NCBI GenBank assembly: GCA_037127315.1
Contig: JBBBDQ010001027.1
Span: 2,115,001-2,179,000, forward strand
From: Ascarosepion bandense
Taxonomy: Eukaryota > Mollusca > Cephalopoda > Sepiida > Sepiidae
DNA: 64,000 bases
Direction: 5' to 3'
A model generated the notes under the pieces. It was given only the letters and a program-made list of their open reading frames with translations, ran no database searches and was not told the origin of the DNA. The position numbers and the translations under genes are program-made. Shown piece by piece: positions 10,520 to 22,095 of the stretch. The number at the start of each line of letters is the position of its first letter. Within the stretch, counting starts at the first letter, position 1.

Positions 10520-11040
10520 TTATATCCAGTCCTTGGCATGACGGTAAACTGCATCCGGCAGCAAGGCCCCTGATTGCAAGGATTTGAGAAGCATGGAATC
10601 ACCTCTTAATTGCTGTTATTTCCAGGTCCACCCTAAACCGGAATGGTAGCACCTGTTAGGGTCCAAGCTATGGGCAAATAGTTAACCCCCCAAAAAAACT
10701 GGGATCAAAACACTACGAAATTATAAAAATAGACTTTTATAGAAAAATATACATTTTTGAAGTAAAAATAATACCAACAATACATTTTTGAAGAAAAAAT
10801 TATGACCATAACACATTCTTTAATTAAAAAAAATCTCAGTAAAATATTTTTGAATACAAAACTAGAAGACATTTTCAGTTTTCTCAAATAAAGAAAATAA
10901 AAACAAAAAAAATTAATTAAATTCTGACTAAATTAACCTTCTCAATATAACCTAACATTAAAAATAAATAGCTCAAAACTCCATATGTTTGGCATTAAAT
11001 AACCCACAGAGGTGTTCATATGCCAGAACTCAAAGTCAAA
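10520..11040 (+). repeat. Repeat D: single unit plus its 3' tail
   Basis: The unit CCGGCAGCAAGGC...GATTGCAAGGATTTGAG...AATCACCTCTTAATTGCTG...TTTCCAGGTCCACC is one repeat of the long array at 55690-58330. It is followed by GCACCTGTTAGGGTCC and GGGCAAATAGT. These match the end of that array at about 58325-58360, then an A-rich region ending in AAATAACCCACAGAGGTGTT. The latter is shared with 38490-38670 and 59150-59235. A single-unit copy therefore exists independently of the array. Confidence 0.65.
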
Positions 11041-11261
11041 CAACTTCTTATCCTTTATAGACCTTCGCAATCTTTCTTTCTGTTACTCAATATATTCTTT
11101 GAGTGTCGAATTCTCCAAGCCGTCTTACATTATTATTATACGTTCAAGAAATTACAAATTCGCTTTCTATGGATATGAAAACACTACACTCAGACACCAG
11201 TAAGATACCTTCTCCCAAACATATAAATATATACAAACACATAGAAGCACACACATATGCA

Positions 11262-11860
11262 CAATCTCCTATCTGCTATTCACCTAGGTGTCCTTGACAA
11301 AATCGAACGGAGAATCTGTAATGTGATCGATCTCGACTTGGCAGCTTAGATACAGTCACTTTCTCACCGGCGCAATGTGGCTTCCCTGTGTCTCTTCTAC
11401 AAATACTTTCATGGCTTCTGCTCCGATGAACTTAGCTCACTGGTGCCTCCTATATATGAATTTACTCGAGCCACAAGATTAGCAACTAGGTCATACCATT
11501 TTACTGTGAAGCCAATAAATTGTAAACGCAAATTCTACTCCATCAGCTTCTTTTCCCGCACTTCCCGCCTGTGAAATTCCCATCCGTTGACTTGCTTCCG
11601 CGACAACTACAATCGCCAAGAATTTAACTGTAAAGTCAATAGTCATCTCCTGTCTCACTAACCTGCATCCTCTCTCTTATGCTCCTTTCTCCGTACATTC
11701 CACTCTCATCAGTATTCTCATCATTCTCTTACCCACTTCCTGACACCCCGTATAACCTGTAGCACTTTCTCATAACTTTCCTCCTATGTAACCCCCTGCA
11801 AAACAGTGGCAGTAAAATGCCTTGCTTGGGGTGATATGATTATAAAAAAAAGTTCTATAC
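11262..11860 (+). pseudogene. LINE ORF2 C-terminus and 3' UTR
   Basis: It begins around the CYSPRCP...DKIERRICNVIDLDLAA segment and includes SLCLFYKYFHGFCSDELSSL (frame open 11377-11574) and FTRATRLATRSYHFTVKPIN. It then runs through the 3' UTR to GCCTTGCTTGGGGTGATATG and an A-rich end. It is followed directly by the palindromic linker and a second copy of the terminal region. Confidence 0.8.
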
Positions 11861-12050
11861 ATTTATATTCCAGAGAATGTAAATGCATCTGAAAGACATG
11901 CATGTGCAGCTAATCGGTATTTCATCGACTGATTGATTAATTTTCTACGGCTTATCAACAGACAAGAAATTATTATGTAAATATAAAGTGGGGGATCAAT
12001 TTTATATTACAATCAATATATAAATTGATACCTTACTTCATGGCCACTGT
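11861..12050 (+). repeat. Palindromic linker unit
   Basis: The unit starts TTCTATACATTTATATTCC, runs through GACATGCATGTG and GGCTTATCAACAGACAAGAA, and then contains AAGTGGGGGATCAATTTTAT paired with AATATATAAATTGATACC. It sits between the LINE terminus at 11860 and a second LINE terminus at 12051-12181. Confidence 0.8.
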
Positions 12051-12181
12051 CATTCTCCTCTTTATCCACTTTTTGACACCCCCTATAACCTGTCACTCTT
12101 TCTCATAACTGTCCTCCTATGTAAACTCCTGCAAAACAGTGCCAGTAAAATGCCTTGCTTGGGGCGATATGATTATAAAAG
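12051..12181 (+). mobile_element. LINE 3' terminus, second copy after linker
   Basis: This repeats only the last ~130 bp of the LINE: TTTTTGACACCCCCTATAAC, CAGTGCCAGTAAAATGCC, TTGCTTGGGGCGATATGATT, then A residues. It has no coding part. Confidence 0.8.
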
Positions 12182-12374
12182 ACTCAAAAACACATTGAAG
12201 GTTATACATACAAACACACACGCACACAAACAAAACAAATTCTCTGTGTGCATGCATACAAACAAGTACACACGCAGTACACACAAACACACACATATCT
12301 TAAGCCTGCACACCAATATCCCTTCACAGAAATACACACATATATAACAATATTGAAAGAAAAACACGCTCATA

Positions 12375-12690
12375 TCTAAACTTATTTATAAATGAAACTT
12401 TGTCTCTGTGTGTGTGTGGGGGGGCGGTGTCCGTTACCTACAGACTCCGAAACGACTGAACCGATTTTCTTGAAAATTTACACAGTTGTACTATAAGCGT
12501 CTGCGAGTGTTCTTAGCTGGGTTTTGTCTCGAGCCACCTCCGATAAATATCGAAAATCGATAATCGAAAAAATCGGGTTATAGAAGGAGTGGCCCGATTT
12601 TAATCAAATTTGATACACTCATAAACAAAACATAAGAAACGATATTCAGAAGTTTTGCAGTTGCAGTTCTTACAATAGTGCAGAAAACCG

Positions 12691-12725
<35 letters not shown>

Positions 12726-12731
12726 GCAAGA

Positions 12732-12790
<59 letters not shown>

Positions 12791-13165
12791 TTATCTGCCC
12801 GTATGTCTGTATTTTTTCAGCCCTTTTATTTTAGTTTTTGCTTCGGGTTTGGCTCTAAGTAGGTATAATTGTAGTTCTTAGTCTCAACCATGATACCATT
12901 TACTCAGAGGACTTATTTAGCCTTCAAAATTCAGTTTACGACGAAAAAAACTTATTTGATGTCGATACCAGCAAATCAAAATTTGACTTACATCCATTCA
13001 TTTTTCTTTCACTTTCAGTTTCTTTCAGTTTCAGTTTCGCTTTAACTGGAAAAAACTATTGCTTTTTAGTCTTTCGTGCCAACGTCTAAAGCGTTTGAAC
13101 TACAGGATCATGGTTTGGTTTTAAAACTTTCATTATACCCGTGCAACGCCGGGCTATACTGCTAG
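12375..13165 (+). mobile_element. Non-autonomous Helitron-like element
   Basis: The copy begins A|TCTAAACTTATTTATAAATG and ends CACCCG-like hairpin region, CGCCGGGCTATACTG, CTAG|T. This is the layout expected of Helitrons: 5' TC, a short GC hairpin about 8 nt before the 3' CTAG, insertion between A and T, and no target duplication. Internal landmarks are a (GT)n run, CCGATTTTCTTGAAAATTTA, CCCGATTTTAATCAAATTTG, and an AT/GT microsatellite near 12700-12790. There is no Rep/helicase reading frame, so it would depend on an autonomous partner. Confidence 0.7.
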
Positions 13166-14053
13166 TAAACTGACTCGCGCACGCAGTCATACTCAATCCA
13201 ATATGCACATAAATGAAAATTCATACAAAATCAGACATATTCACATATATTAGGATACGCAAAAAATTGAATACAACACAAAAACATATACATGTAGTCA
13301 CTCATAACCAGCCATAAATGTCTATCCCTCATACACACACAAACGTGAAGACACACACAGACTTGTTCTGTATTTTCTTAAAGACTCTAGTTGACACCCT
13401 TGTACTTTTTCTCCCCCCAGTCTTTCGCTTTGCAATACCCACAATCGTCAAATATGGCAGATGTTCCCGCCATCGTTTGTTGTCGGTTAGACAGCTGCTC
13501 CACTTTGTGATTTATTTTTCTTTCTTTTGGATCTTTTTTTTTTTTCTCGGTTTTCTGCAATCTGTAGAACTCAGCAAACAAGGTTTATTGTTCGTGCATT
13601 CCTTCAAAACGGACGTGAACGGCGTGGGTGGGTCAAGACCGATCACGTCAATTTGGTTCAAGATCCGATGCTATTCTGTCGAAAAGTCGGCATATTTCGT
13701 AAATTTTCAGGCCACTTTGATCGAACCTGAAGATATTGATTCCCAAACTCACCATTCTTGAATGTCTGAACGCGAAAGCTGTCAGACAAAATGCCGAAAT
13801 ATTTGGAGGTATTGTTTAGAATCGGTTCTATGCCGGACAAATTTCACTAAGTCTCTTCAATCAATGCCGAAAGTTTCCTTATAAGAAACGGCTAATATTA
13901 TCATTAACGTTACTATAAAAATAAATAAATTACTTTTAATGATATGAGATAATGTTCATAGATAAGACAAAAATATCTCCAAAAAGATGATTGATAAAAT
14001 AAATAAGAGCAGACAGTGAAATCAGAACGAACATTTTTAAAAATATTATTTTA
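13166..14053 (-). other. Unique segment between inverted Helitrons, possible exon
   Basis: This 888-bp segment is less repetitive than its flanks. On the minus strand there is a coding-like stretch at about 13760-13840 (PILNNTSKYFGILSDSFRVQ) ending at AAGAATG|GTGAGT, a good splice donor. A separate frame with a favourable start context reads MAGTSAIFDDCGYCKAKDW at about 13410-13470. Neither is recognised. It may be an exon of a host gene or chance. Confidence 0.2.
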
Positions 14054-14438
14054 CTAGCAGTATAGCCCGGCGTTGCTCGAGTGTAATTAAAGCTTTAAAA
14101 CTAATCCATGGTCCTGGAGCTCAGACTCTTTGGACGTTGGCACGAAAGACTAAAAAGCAATAGTTGTTTCCAGTTAAAGCGAAACCGTAGACTGAAAGAA
14201 AAATGAATGGATGTAAGTCAAATTTTGATTTCCTGGTATCGTTATCAAAGAAGTTTTTTTCGTCGTAAACTGAATTTTGAAGGCTAAATAAGTCCTCTGA
14301 ATAAATGGTATCATGGCTGAGACTAAGAACTACAATTATACCTACTTAGAGCCAAACCCGAAGCAAAAACTAAAATAAAAGGGCTGAAAAAATACAGACA
14401 TACAGGCAGATAAACAGACACACACACAAACATCTTGC

Positions 14439-14494
<56 letters not shown>

Positions 14495-14753
14495 ACATTC
14501 TGCACCATTGTAAGGACTGCAACCTTGAAACTTCTGAATATCGTTTCTTAAGTCTTTGTCTATGAGTGTATAAAATTTGATTAAAATTGGACCACTCCTT
14601 CTATAACCCGAATTTTTCGATTATCGATTTTCGATATCTATCGGGGGTAGCTCGACACAAAACCTAGCCAAGAACACTCGCAGACGCTTATAGTACAACT
14701 GTGTAAATTTTCAAGAAAATCGGTTCGGCCATTTTGTTGTTTATAGGTAACGG

Positions 14754-14788
<35 letters not shown>

Positions 14789-14821
14789 CACAGACAAAGT
14801 TCCATTTATGAATAAGTTTAT
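14054..14821 (-). mobile_element. Non-autonomous Helitron-like element
   Basis: On the minus strand this is the same element as 12375-13165. The plus strand starts A|CTAGCAGTATAGCCCGGCGT, the complement of the hairpin plus CTAG terminus. It ends near TTTATGAATAAGTTTA, where an AT microsatellite replaces the expected terminal GA|T. It faces the copy at 12375 in inverted orientation. Confidence 0.7.
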
Positions 14822-14833
14822 ATATATATATAA

Positions 14834-14864
<31 letters not shown>

Positions 14865-15524
14865 TAAAGAGGGGTAGGTAGGTATGAATAAATAAAAAAA
14901 ATTCTTGCTACTGTTTGTGGAATTTAGCGAACTAACTTCATGGAAGCGTTCTTTAAGAACATTAAACGGTGCAAACATCCATTCTTGCATTGTTTCATTT
15001 TAACCTAAAAAATGTTTACATAAATGGTTTTATCAAGCTAATGAATGATTTCGAATAAGATTGTTTATAATTAATAAACTTGGGTTAAGAAGTAAATTCT
15101 AATTAACAGTTTCATTATTCTTTTGGGGGTCATAAATCCGGAGTTAGATGACCCGTGAGAAGCCAGTAACGGGTATCACTTTCGTCTTTTATATAGTCCG
15201 AAATTAATACAGCAATCTATCACCTTCCAGTAAATGAATGACTTAAAAACAGAAATGTACGTGAAAGACGTCGCTGTTTAGTCCAGTGGTACGGATTCAA
15301 ATCGTAATATCAGGAGTGAGTTTTTAGATGTTAACAATGATTATTGTTTTATGCGTATTTTTTCATTCGAAGATGCGTGTTTAATGCTTAAGAAAGAGGA
15401 TAGAAGAAGCCTACAAAAATACTCGAGATTCTGCTATGAATATTAATTCCTTTGATGTTGGCTGAATAGAATTTAAATGTTTCTTTAGTATGTCCGTTTT
15501 CCTGTCTGGTTCGGAGATAATTTA
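14822..15524. other. Microsatellites and unassigned sequence
   Basis: AT and GA runs at 14820-14870, followed by unassigned AT-rich DNA. No gene is recognised. Confidence 0.4.
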
Positions 15525-16035
15525 TGGCAGTGAAGGTTAAGAACAGGTGCAAAAATTTAAATACCTGGGAAGTGTTCTAACAGAAGACGGAAAGTGCAAC
15601 ACAGAGACCTGAAGGTGAATTGGCATGGCCAAGGATGCGTTCCAGAAGCTGAGTAAAGTATTAAGACACAGGAAACTTTTACTAAGACTCAGAAGAGAGT
15701 ACTAGATTGCTGTGTGATATCAGTTCGTCAATATGGCAGTAAATGCTGGACCATATCATCAAAGATGAAGGGAAAACTTGAAGCAACTGAAATGTGGTTC
15801 TACAGAAGGATGCTGCGGATATCGTGGACCTAGAATGTGAGAAACGATGAGGTTTTGGAAAGGATGGAAACAAAAAGGAAATTAATATTGAGCATAAGGA
15901 AGAGATAACTAAATTTCCTGGGACATGCAATGAGGAAGGAAGGATTGGAGAACCTGATACTAAAGAGCCACCAGAAATAGGAAGACGTGGGAGGCCATGA
16001 TCGCCTACGTCCCGAGAGGACAAGGCATATAAAAG
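15525..16035 (+). pseudogene. RTE-type LINE C-terminal fragment with internal deletion
   Basis: Recognisable pieces in order are [66 protein letters not shown] and WEAMIAYVPRGQGI. Between the FLGHAMRKE segment and the ATRDRE segment about 100 bp present in other copies is missing. The family is RTE-clade LINE by similarity to its known C-terminal motif ([20 protein letters not shown]). The ~124-codon minus-strand frame over it is an antisense artefact. Confidence 0.75.
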
Positions 16036-16039
16036 AAGA

Positions 16040-16250
16040 AAGATGGTGGAGCTCAAGACAGTATCACTCTGAGTTGGAATGGCGAAACTCTACTTCATGA
16101 AAAGGTCTGCTGAAAACATGTCCAAATGATTCTGTTGGAAAGTGGAAATGAAAAACTTCTATCCTTTCCGGAAGTGGGATTATAAAATTGCACACGTGAC
16201 CATGAACTTTTTCCGGCTTTTTTTATATTTTACATCACGAAAAAATGAAT
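16040..16250 (+). repeat. Dispersed repeat E, copy 1
   Basis: This is homologous to 18041-18255. Shared blocks are GAAAACATGTCC/GAAAACACGTCC, CCTTTCCGGAAGTGG/CCTTTCCGGAAATGG, ATAAAAT and TGACCA...TTTTTCCGG. The two copies bracket SINEs and foldback repeat F as direct repeats. Type unknown. Confidence 0.5.
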
Positions 16251-16257
16251 TAATGCT

Positions 16258-16540
16258 TTCTATTCCTTATTGGAATTCCAGTTGAATTCGTTGCGTTCAC
16301 TTACGTACAAATGCCCTTGGGAAAGGCATGAATCCGTCTCTTCCTTCAAGTTATGGGTTAAATAATAGAACAGATTTGGTTCAGTAGCCTTGGCTGGCAA
16401 CAGGTCTACTGCAGAAAGCAATGGCAACCTACTGTGGGATAATCTTCTTCCCAGTCAGTCATGTCTCTTTCGAGACATGATCGCCCAAAGCGTGTATCAC
16501 AAATGGCACTTAACTGACTGAATATAATAGTTGAAAACAT
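16258..16540 (+). mobile_element. tRNA-derived SINE, 5'-truncated
   Basis: The body of the main SINE family of the window: GTTGAATTCGTTGCGTTCAC, CTTGGGAAAGGCATGAATCC, TTATGGGTTAAATAA, GCAGAAAGCAATGGCAACC, CATGTCTCTTTCGAGACATG and GCACTTAACTGACTG. The tRNA-like head is missing. A linker and a second partial copy follow. Confidence 0.8.
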
Positions 16541-16625
16541 GATTAAGGCTTCTACTGGGCATAAAGTGGGGGATCAGTTTTATATTGTTATGAAATAATA
16601 AACTGATCCCCCACTAATTGCTACT
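16541..16625 (+). repeat. Palindromic linker between two SINE copies
   Basis: GTGGGGGATCAGTTT pairs perfectly with AAACTGATCCCCCAC across a loop of about 19 nt (16566-16614). The same palindrome also lies between LINE 3' ends and between RTE 3' ends elsewhere in the window. Confidence 0.85.
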
Positions 16626-16832
16626 TAATAATATATAACATCTCTTCTCCTTCTATCTATGGGTCAAATAACAGGACAGATTGGGTTCTTTAGCGTTGTC
16701 TGGTAACCAGTCTACCGCAGAAAGCAATGGCAACCTAATGCGAGATAAACTTCTGCCCATTCAGTCATGTCTCTTTCAAGACATGATCACCCAAGCGTGT
16801 ATCACGTATAGCACTGAAATGACTAATTTTTT
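16626..16832 (+). mobile_element. SINE 3' portion, second copy after linker
   Basis: It starts at TTCTATCTATGGGTCAAATA and runs through CAGTCTACCGCAGAAAGC to GCACTGAAATGACT. Only the 3' half of the SINE is present, in direct orientation to the copy at 16258. Confidence 0.8.
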
Positions 16833-17076
16833 GTCATTTTATTTATGGGTTTATTTAATTTTGTAGCAGAATATTTACATTTTTAGCGTAATTTTTTAAC
16901 CTATTATTTTAAACAAACTTAAGTATTTTTGTGACACATGTACGATTAAGTGTAAAATTAGTACAAAATGTAAACTGACAAAACAATGTTTGACTGAAAT
17001 TAAATACTAATGTGTTAGTAATAGTCATACATAAATAATCGACAGCCTTAGAAAAAACAAGAAGTAAAACTACCAC

Positions 17077-17940
17077 CACCTTTAAATTTGTTGTTTTCAT
17101 TTTTTTTTTTTACTTTTTTCAGTGCAATCTGATCTTATCTTATTATTACACCCTAAACTTTCCGAGTGACGAAAAAAAAATTGGAAAAATTTCAATATTT
17201 AAACAATTTTAGTAGGGGCTCAGTTTCTCATACAACGTTATATTAAATCGATCCTCCATTTTGGAAACACTCGCCGGTACCACAATACCACCATCTGTAA
17301 ATTTGTTGATTATCATTTTTTTTTTTACTTTTTTCAGTGCAATCTTATTGATTATACCCTAAATTTTCTGATAGATAAAAAAAAATTTAGAAAAATTCCA
17401 ATCTTTAAAAACTTTTAAGGGGAGCTCAGTTTCTCATACAACCTTATAGTAAATCGATCCCCCATTTTGGTAACAATCGTTTGAGTTGTTGCCCTTTCTT
17501 TCTTTTTTTTTTTAACTTCTAGGAAATTAATGTAAAAACCGTTTATCCAATTTCGAAATTTTTGAATAATGCCATTCTTGGAGTTTCCGAGGAAGATGCC
17601 ATCGTAAGAACTGAAGGAAACTTGAAAAAGACAAAAACAAGAGCAACAACTCCCCCCAAAATAACCAAAAACCAATCCGACCCCAAAGCTAAAAAAAAGG
17701 GCAAGAACTTGTCAAAATAAATAAATAAATAAAGCGACCCCAACGCGAGTGTTTCTAAAATAGAGGATCGATTTACTATAACGTTGTATGAGAAACTGAG
17801 CACTCCCTAAAATTGTTTAAATATCGAAATTTTTCTAATTTCTTTTTTTGATAATTGGAAACTTTATGTAATAATCGATAAGACTGCACTGAAGAAAGTA
17901 AAAATAAAATGAAAAACAACAAATTTAAAGATGGTCGTAG
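17077..17940. repeat. Foldback repeat F: two direct units and one inverted unit
   Basis: Unit 1 (17077-17285) and unit 2 (17286-17480) are direct copies. Unit 3 (17748-17937) is inverted. Shared blocks are AAATTTGTTG, ACTTTTTTCAGTGCAATC, GCTCAGTTTCTCATACAAC and AAATCGATCC(T/C)CCATTTTGG. The central 270 bp is unassigned. The element could fold into a ~190-bp hairpin. No transposase is present. Confidence 0.75.
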
Positions 17941-18040
17941 TCTCCTTCAGGTCCGCCCATTTCAGAAATAAATTTATGGGGAGTTAGAGTAGTAAAGCTC
18001 AAGTTAGACTCGCGATGAGTCGTGAAGACAGAACCTACAT

Positions 18041-18255
18041 TTCATAAGTAGGACTGGTGAAAACACGTCCGAACAATGTGTTTGGAAAATAGAAAAGGGT
18101 TAATTTCCTAGCAGGAACTCTTTACTGCGGGGTTCACATCTCGACGAAAGAAGAGACAGAGAAACATTCTGACCTTTCCGGAAATGGCGTCATAAAATCG
18201 TCCATGTGACCAAAAACCTTTTCCGGTTTCTTTATAACTTGCATCATGGGAGTTT
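18041..18255 (+). repeat. Dispersed repeat E, copy 2
   Basis: Direct copy of 16040-16250, with GAAAACACGTCCGAAC, GACCTTTCCGGAAATGG and ACCTTTTCCGGTTTC segments. Confidence 0.5.
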
Positions 18256-18810
18256 TTTCTTTTATTCTTTAAAATTACTTTATTTATTGGTTTTATTTTA
18301 TTTTCACTCAGTCTTTATTCTGAGTCTTTGACAGATAAAACGAACAGAGACAAAAAAAGAAACCGCGTTTAAAAATGGCACTGAGCTGAACAGAAAATGT
18401 TTACTTCCCAATTTGTTTTGCTTCAGAAAATGGTAATAACCTTGTGAGGTGAAAAGCCTCTCCAGTAACAATATTATCTTAGAATCAACGTGGATACCTG
18501 GTGTAACTATCAATATCTCAAGGTTGCGACATATATATAAGGGGAGATAATTTGGCTTGCCTATAACAGGAAATTTGTTTAGAGGATTGCATTGTGCCGA
18601 TTTTATTTCAAGTAAAGTTTCGCCTGCAAATTTTCATGCCGACTTCAGAGGAACATTCACCACGGATTTGTTTAGTACATATTTTGGGAAACGCAGTGAA
18701 GATATTTTTTAAGACTCAATAACCTATATAGTTATATATATAAAAGGATTTGTAAAGATAAAAGAAATATAAAGAATGGGGAGGGGCAAAGAGAAGACAG
18801 AACAGACAGA

Positions 18811-18814
<4 letters not shown>
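18256..18814. other. No gene recognised
   Basis: AT-rich unassigned sequence leading into the second GATA array. A 69-codon minus-strand frame at 18304-18513 has no recognisable motif. Confidence 0.35.
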
Positions 18815-19930
<1,116 letters not shown>

Positions 19931-20392
19931 TCAACAATATTGTTAAAATAAAAATGAACACCTTTAGATAGATGCATATTAACAAATATATATATATATA
20001 TATAAGAACCATTGATATTTTGCCTAAAATAATATTTTTCTTGCATCAGGTTTTGATGAAAATGTGCTTCTTTTATACAAAATCTTGGGAAAAATATCTT
20101 TCTTTGATATTTGTTACCCCTACTTATTTAATTTTATAATTTTTGCATATCATCATATTTATATTACTTATAAGGACAAGTCATTTGAGAATTCAATCAG
20201 CAGGTTTTATTGGTTAATTAACAAACACCGTTACTGAACTTCTACTCTGAATCGTCAAATATAAAATACAATAAATCGAACACTATTTATTTCGAAAGGC
20301 ATTTAATTGCCTTTCTGAATAAAATATTTTATGGGCCTTATTGTCTTACGGAAAAAGATTTTTCGACAAATAAGGATTTTTTACAAGAATTG
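19931..20392. other. No gene recognised
   Basis: AT-rich unassigned sequence with a short AT run at 19985-20003. ATTTCGAAAGGCATTTAATT followed by GCCTTTCTGAATAAAAT near 20290-20320 is a small inverted repeat. Confidence 0.35.
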
Positions 20393-20970
20393 TTTAAAGT
20401 GTTATAAGAGAAGACGGAAAGTGCGACACTGAGATCCGAAGGGGAATTGGCATGCCGAAAGAAGCATTCCAGAAGTTGGGTAAAGTATTAAGAAACAGGA
20501 CAATTTTGCTAGAAACAAAAAGCAGATTGCTATGTGATATCGTTCTTTAATATGGCAGTTAATGTTGGACAATATCTTCGAAGATGAAGGGAAAACTAGA
20601 AGCAGCTGAAATATGGTTCTACATAACGATGCTATGAATATTAAGGATCGATCATGTGAGCAATGATGAGGTTTTGGAAAGGACGGAGACGAAAAGGAAA
20701 TTAATATTGAGCATCAGGAAGAGACAACTGAAGATCCTGGGACATGCAGTGAGGAAGGAGAGCCTGGAGAACCTGATAGTAACAGGCCAGATAGAGGGAA
20801 AACGAGACAGACGAAATCAGCGGATAACATATTTGAAGGACCTGATCAGGTGGATGACGGAACGAGGGTTGCATGGTGCAACAGAAGAAAGTGTGCTAAA
20901 AGCCACCAGGGATAGGGAGATGTGGAGAGCCATGATCGCCTATGTCCTGAAAGGACAGGGCACATAGAAG
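20393..20970 (+). pseudogene. RTE-type LINE C-terminus, longest open copy
   Basis: The C-terminal frame is open for 103 codons from 20656. It contains [59 protein letters not shown] and ATRDREMWRAMIAYVLKGQG before its stop. Upstream, broken frames still show the SVIREDGKCDTEIRR and RGIGMPKEAFQKLGKV segments. In RTE elements this region follows the reverse transcriptase domain. A hairpin linker and repeats of the terminal ~140 bp follow. Confidence 0.8.
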
Positions 20971-21515
20971 TAGAATATATTTGCCAACTGTTTATAAGAA
21001 ATTATAATGTGGATATAAAATGGGGGATTAATTCTATATTTTAATCAATATATAAACGGATCCCTCATTTTTTGGCCATGCTAGTTTCTATCCATTTATA
21101 TTCTAGATTTATCGGCCTGAGCTAGTTGATGGCAGAGCGGGGTTTGGGTGGTGTAACAGGAGAAAGTTTGCTAAGAGCCACCAGGGATAGGGAGATGTGG
21201 AGTGCCATGATCGCCTACGTCCTGAAAGGACAGGGCACATAGAAGAAGATATATACCAACTGTTTATAAGAAATTATGTGGCTATAAAGAGGGGGATCAA
21301 TTTTATATAATAATCAATATATAAACTGATCCCTCATTTTGTGGCCATGCTAGTTTCTATCCATTTATATTCTAGATTTATCGGCCTGAGCTAGTTGATG
21401 GCAGAGCGGGGTTTGGGTGGTGTAACAGGAGAAAGTTTGCTAAGAGCCACCAGGGATAGGGAGATGTGGAGTGCCATGATCGCCTACGTCCTGAATGGAC
21501 GTGGCACATAAAAGA
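20971..21515 (+). repeat. Tandem RTE 3' ends separated by palindromic linkers
   Basis: After the RTE stop at 20967 come a linker with TGGGGGATTAATTCTATAT...AAACGGATCCCTCA (21015-21070), an RTE 3' end (about 21120-21245), a linker with AGGGGGATCAATTTTATAT...AAACTGATCCCTC (21288-21336), and another RTE 3' end (about 21370-21510). The unit is about 250 bp. Each RTE part contains only GCCACCAGGGATAGGGAG to the CACATAGAAG or CACATAAAAG terminus. Confidence 0.8.
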
Positions 21516-22095
21516 AGAAGAAAGAGAAAATTAGAAGAAAAGTGTCAAAGAAAGAAGCCAATCAGATGAGTAAACAGTTAAGTTTTTCCAGAAATAAAAA
21601 GAAAAATTAAGCGGTTTTAAAAAATGAAATCCAGAAAAAAGAAAGCTATTAAAGAAACGAAAAACGATGACGAGAAGAGCAATTTTTACAACAGTTAGAA
21701 ATCACGAACAGACATATTAAGTATTTTCCTTGGTGCTGAAGCAATGTTTGGCTTTCCATTCACAATAACTCAGCAAAGTCAGCCAACTTAATTGTAACCC
21801 GTGGTCATATATTTACTACCTTTCTTTTAATATCTTTAACAGGAATAACTGAAATTTTATCCCACTCTTCAAAAGATCAAACATAAAAAAATATATATAT
21901 ATATATTATTGTTTACGGGTCCCATAACAAGATGATTTTAAAGTCATTGTACAGTTGAACTCCTTACTAGACTCTAAATGTCCCGGTACCGTGCCCATAG
22001 CTGAGCCTCTGTTAATGATCTTTTAGTAATCAGTGACGTTGTAAGCACATTTTTTCCACTAACTGCTCCTTCTTCTTTCTGGTACCTTATAGAAT
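21516..22095. other. No gene recognised
   Basis: Purine-rich then mixed sequence with a short AT run at 21888-21906. No feature could be assigned. Confidence 0.35.

Noticed and set aside
13318..13761. 147-codon plus-strand frame
   Set aside because: Composition is biased by T-rich runs (FFFF), no domain is visible, and the opposite strand has the better splice signal.
15682..16056. 124-codon minus-strand frame
   Set aside because: Antisense of the RTE C-terminal region, which has clear homology on the plus strand.
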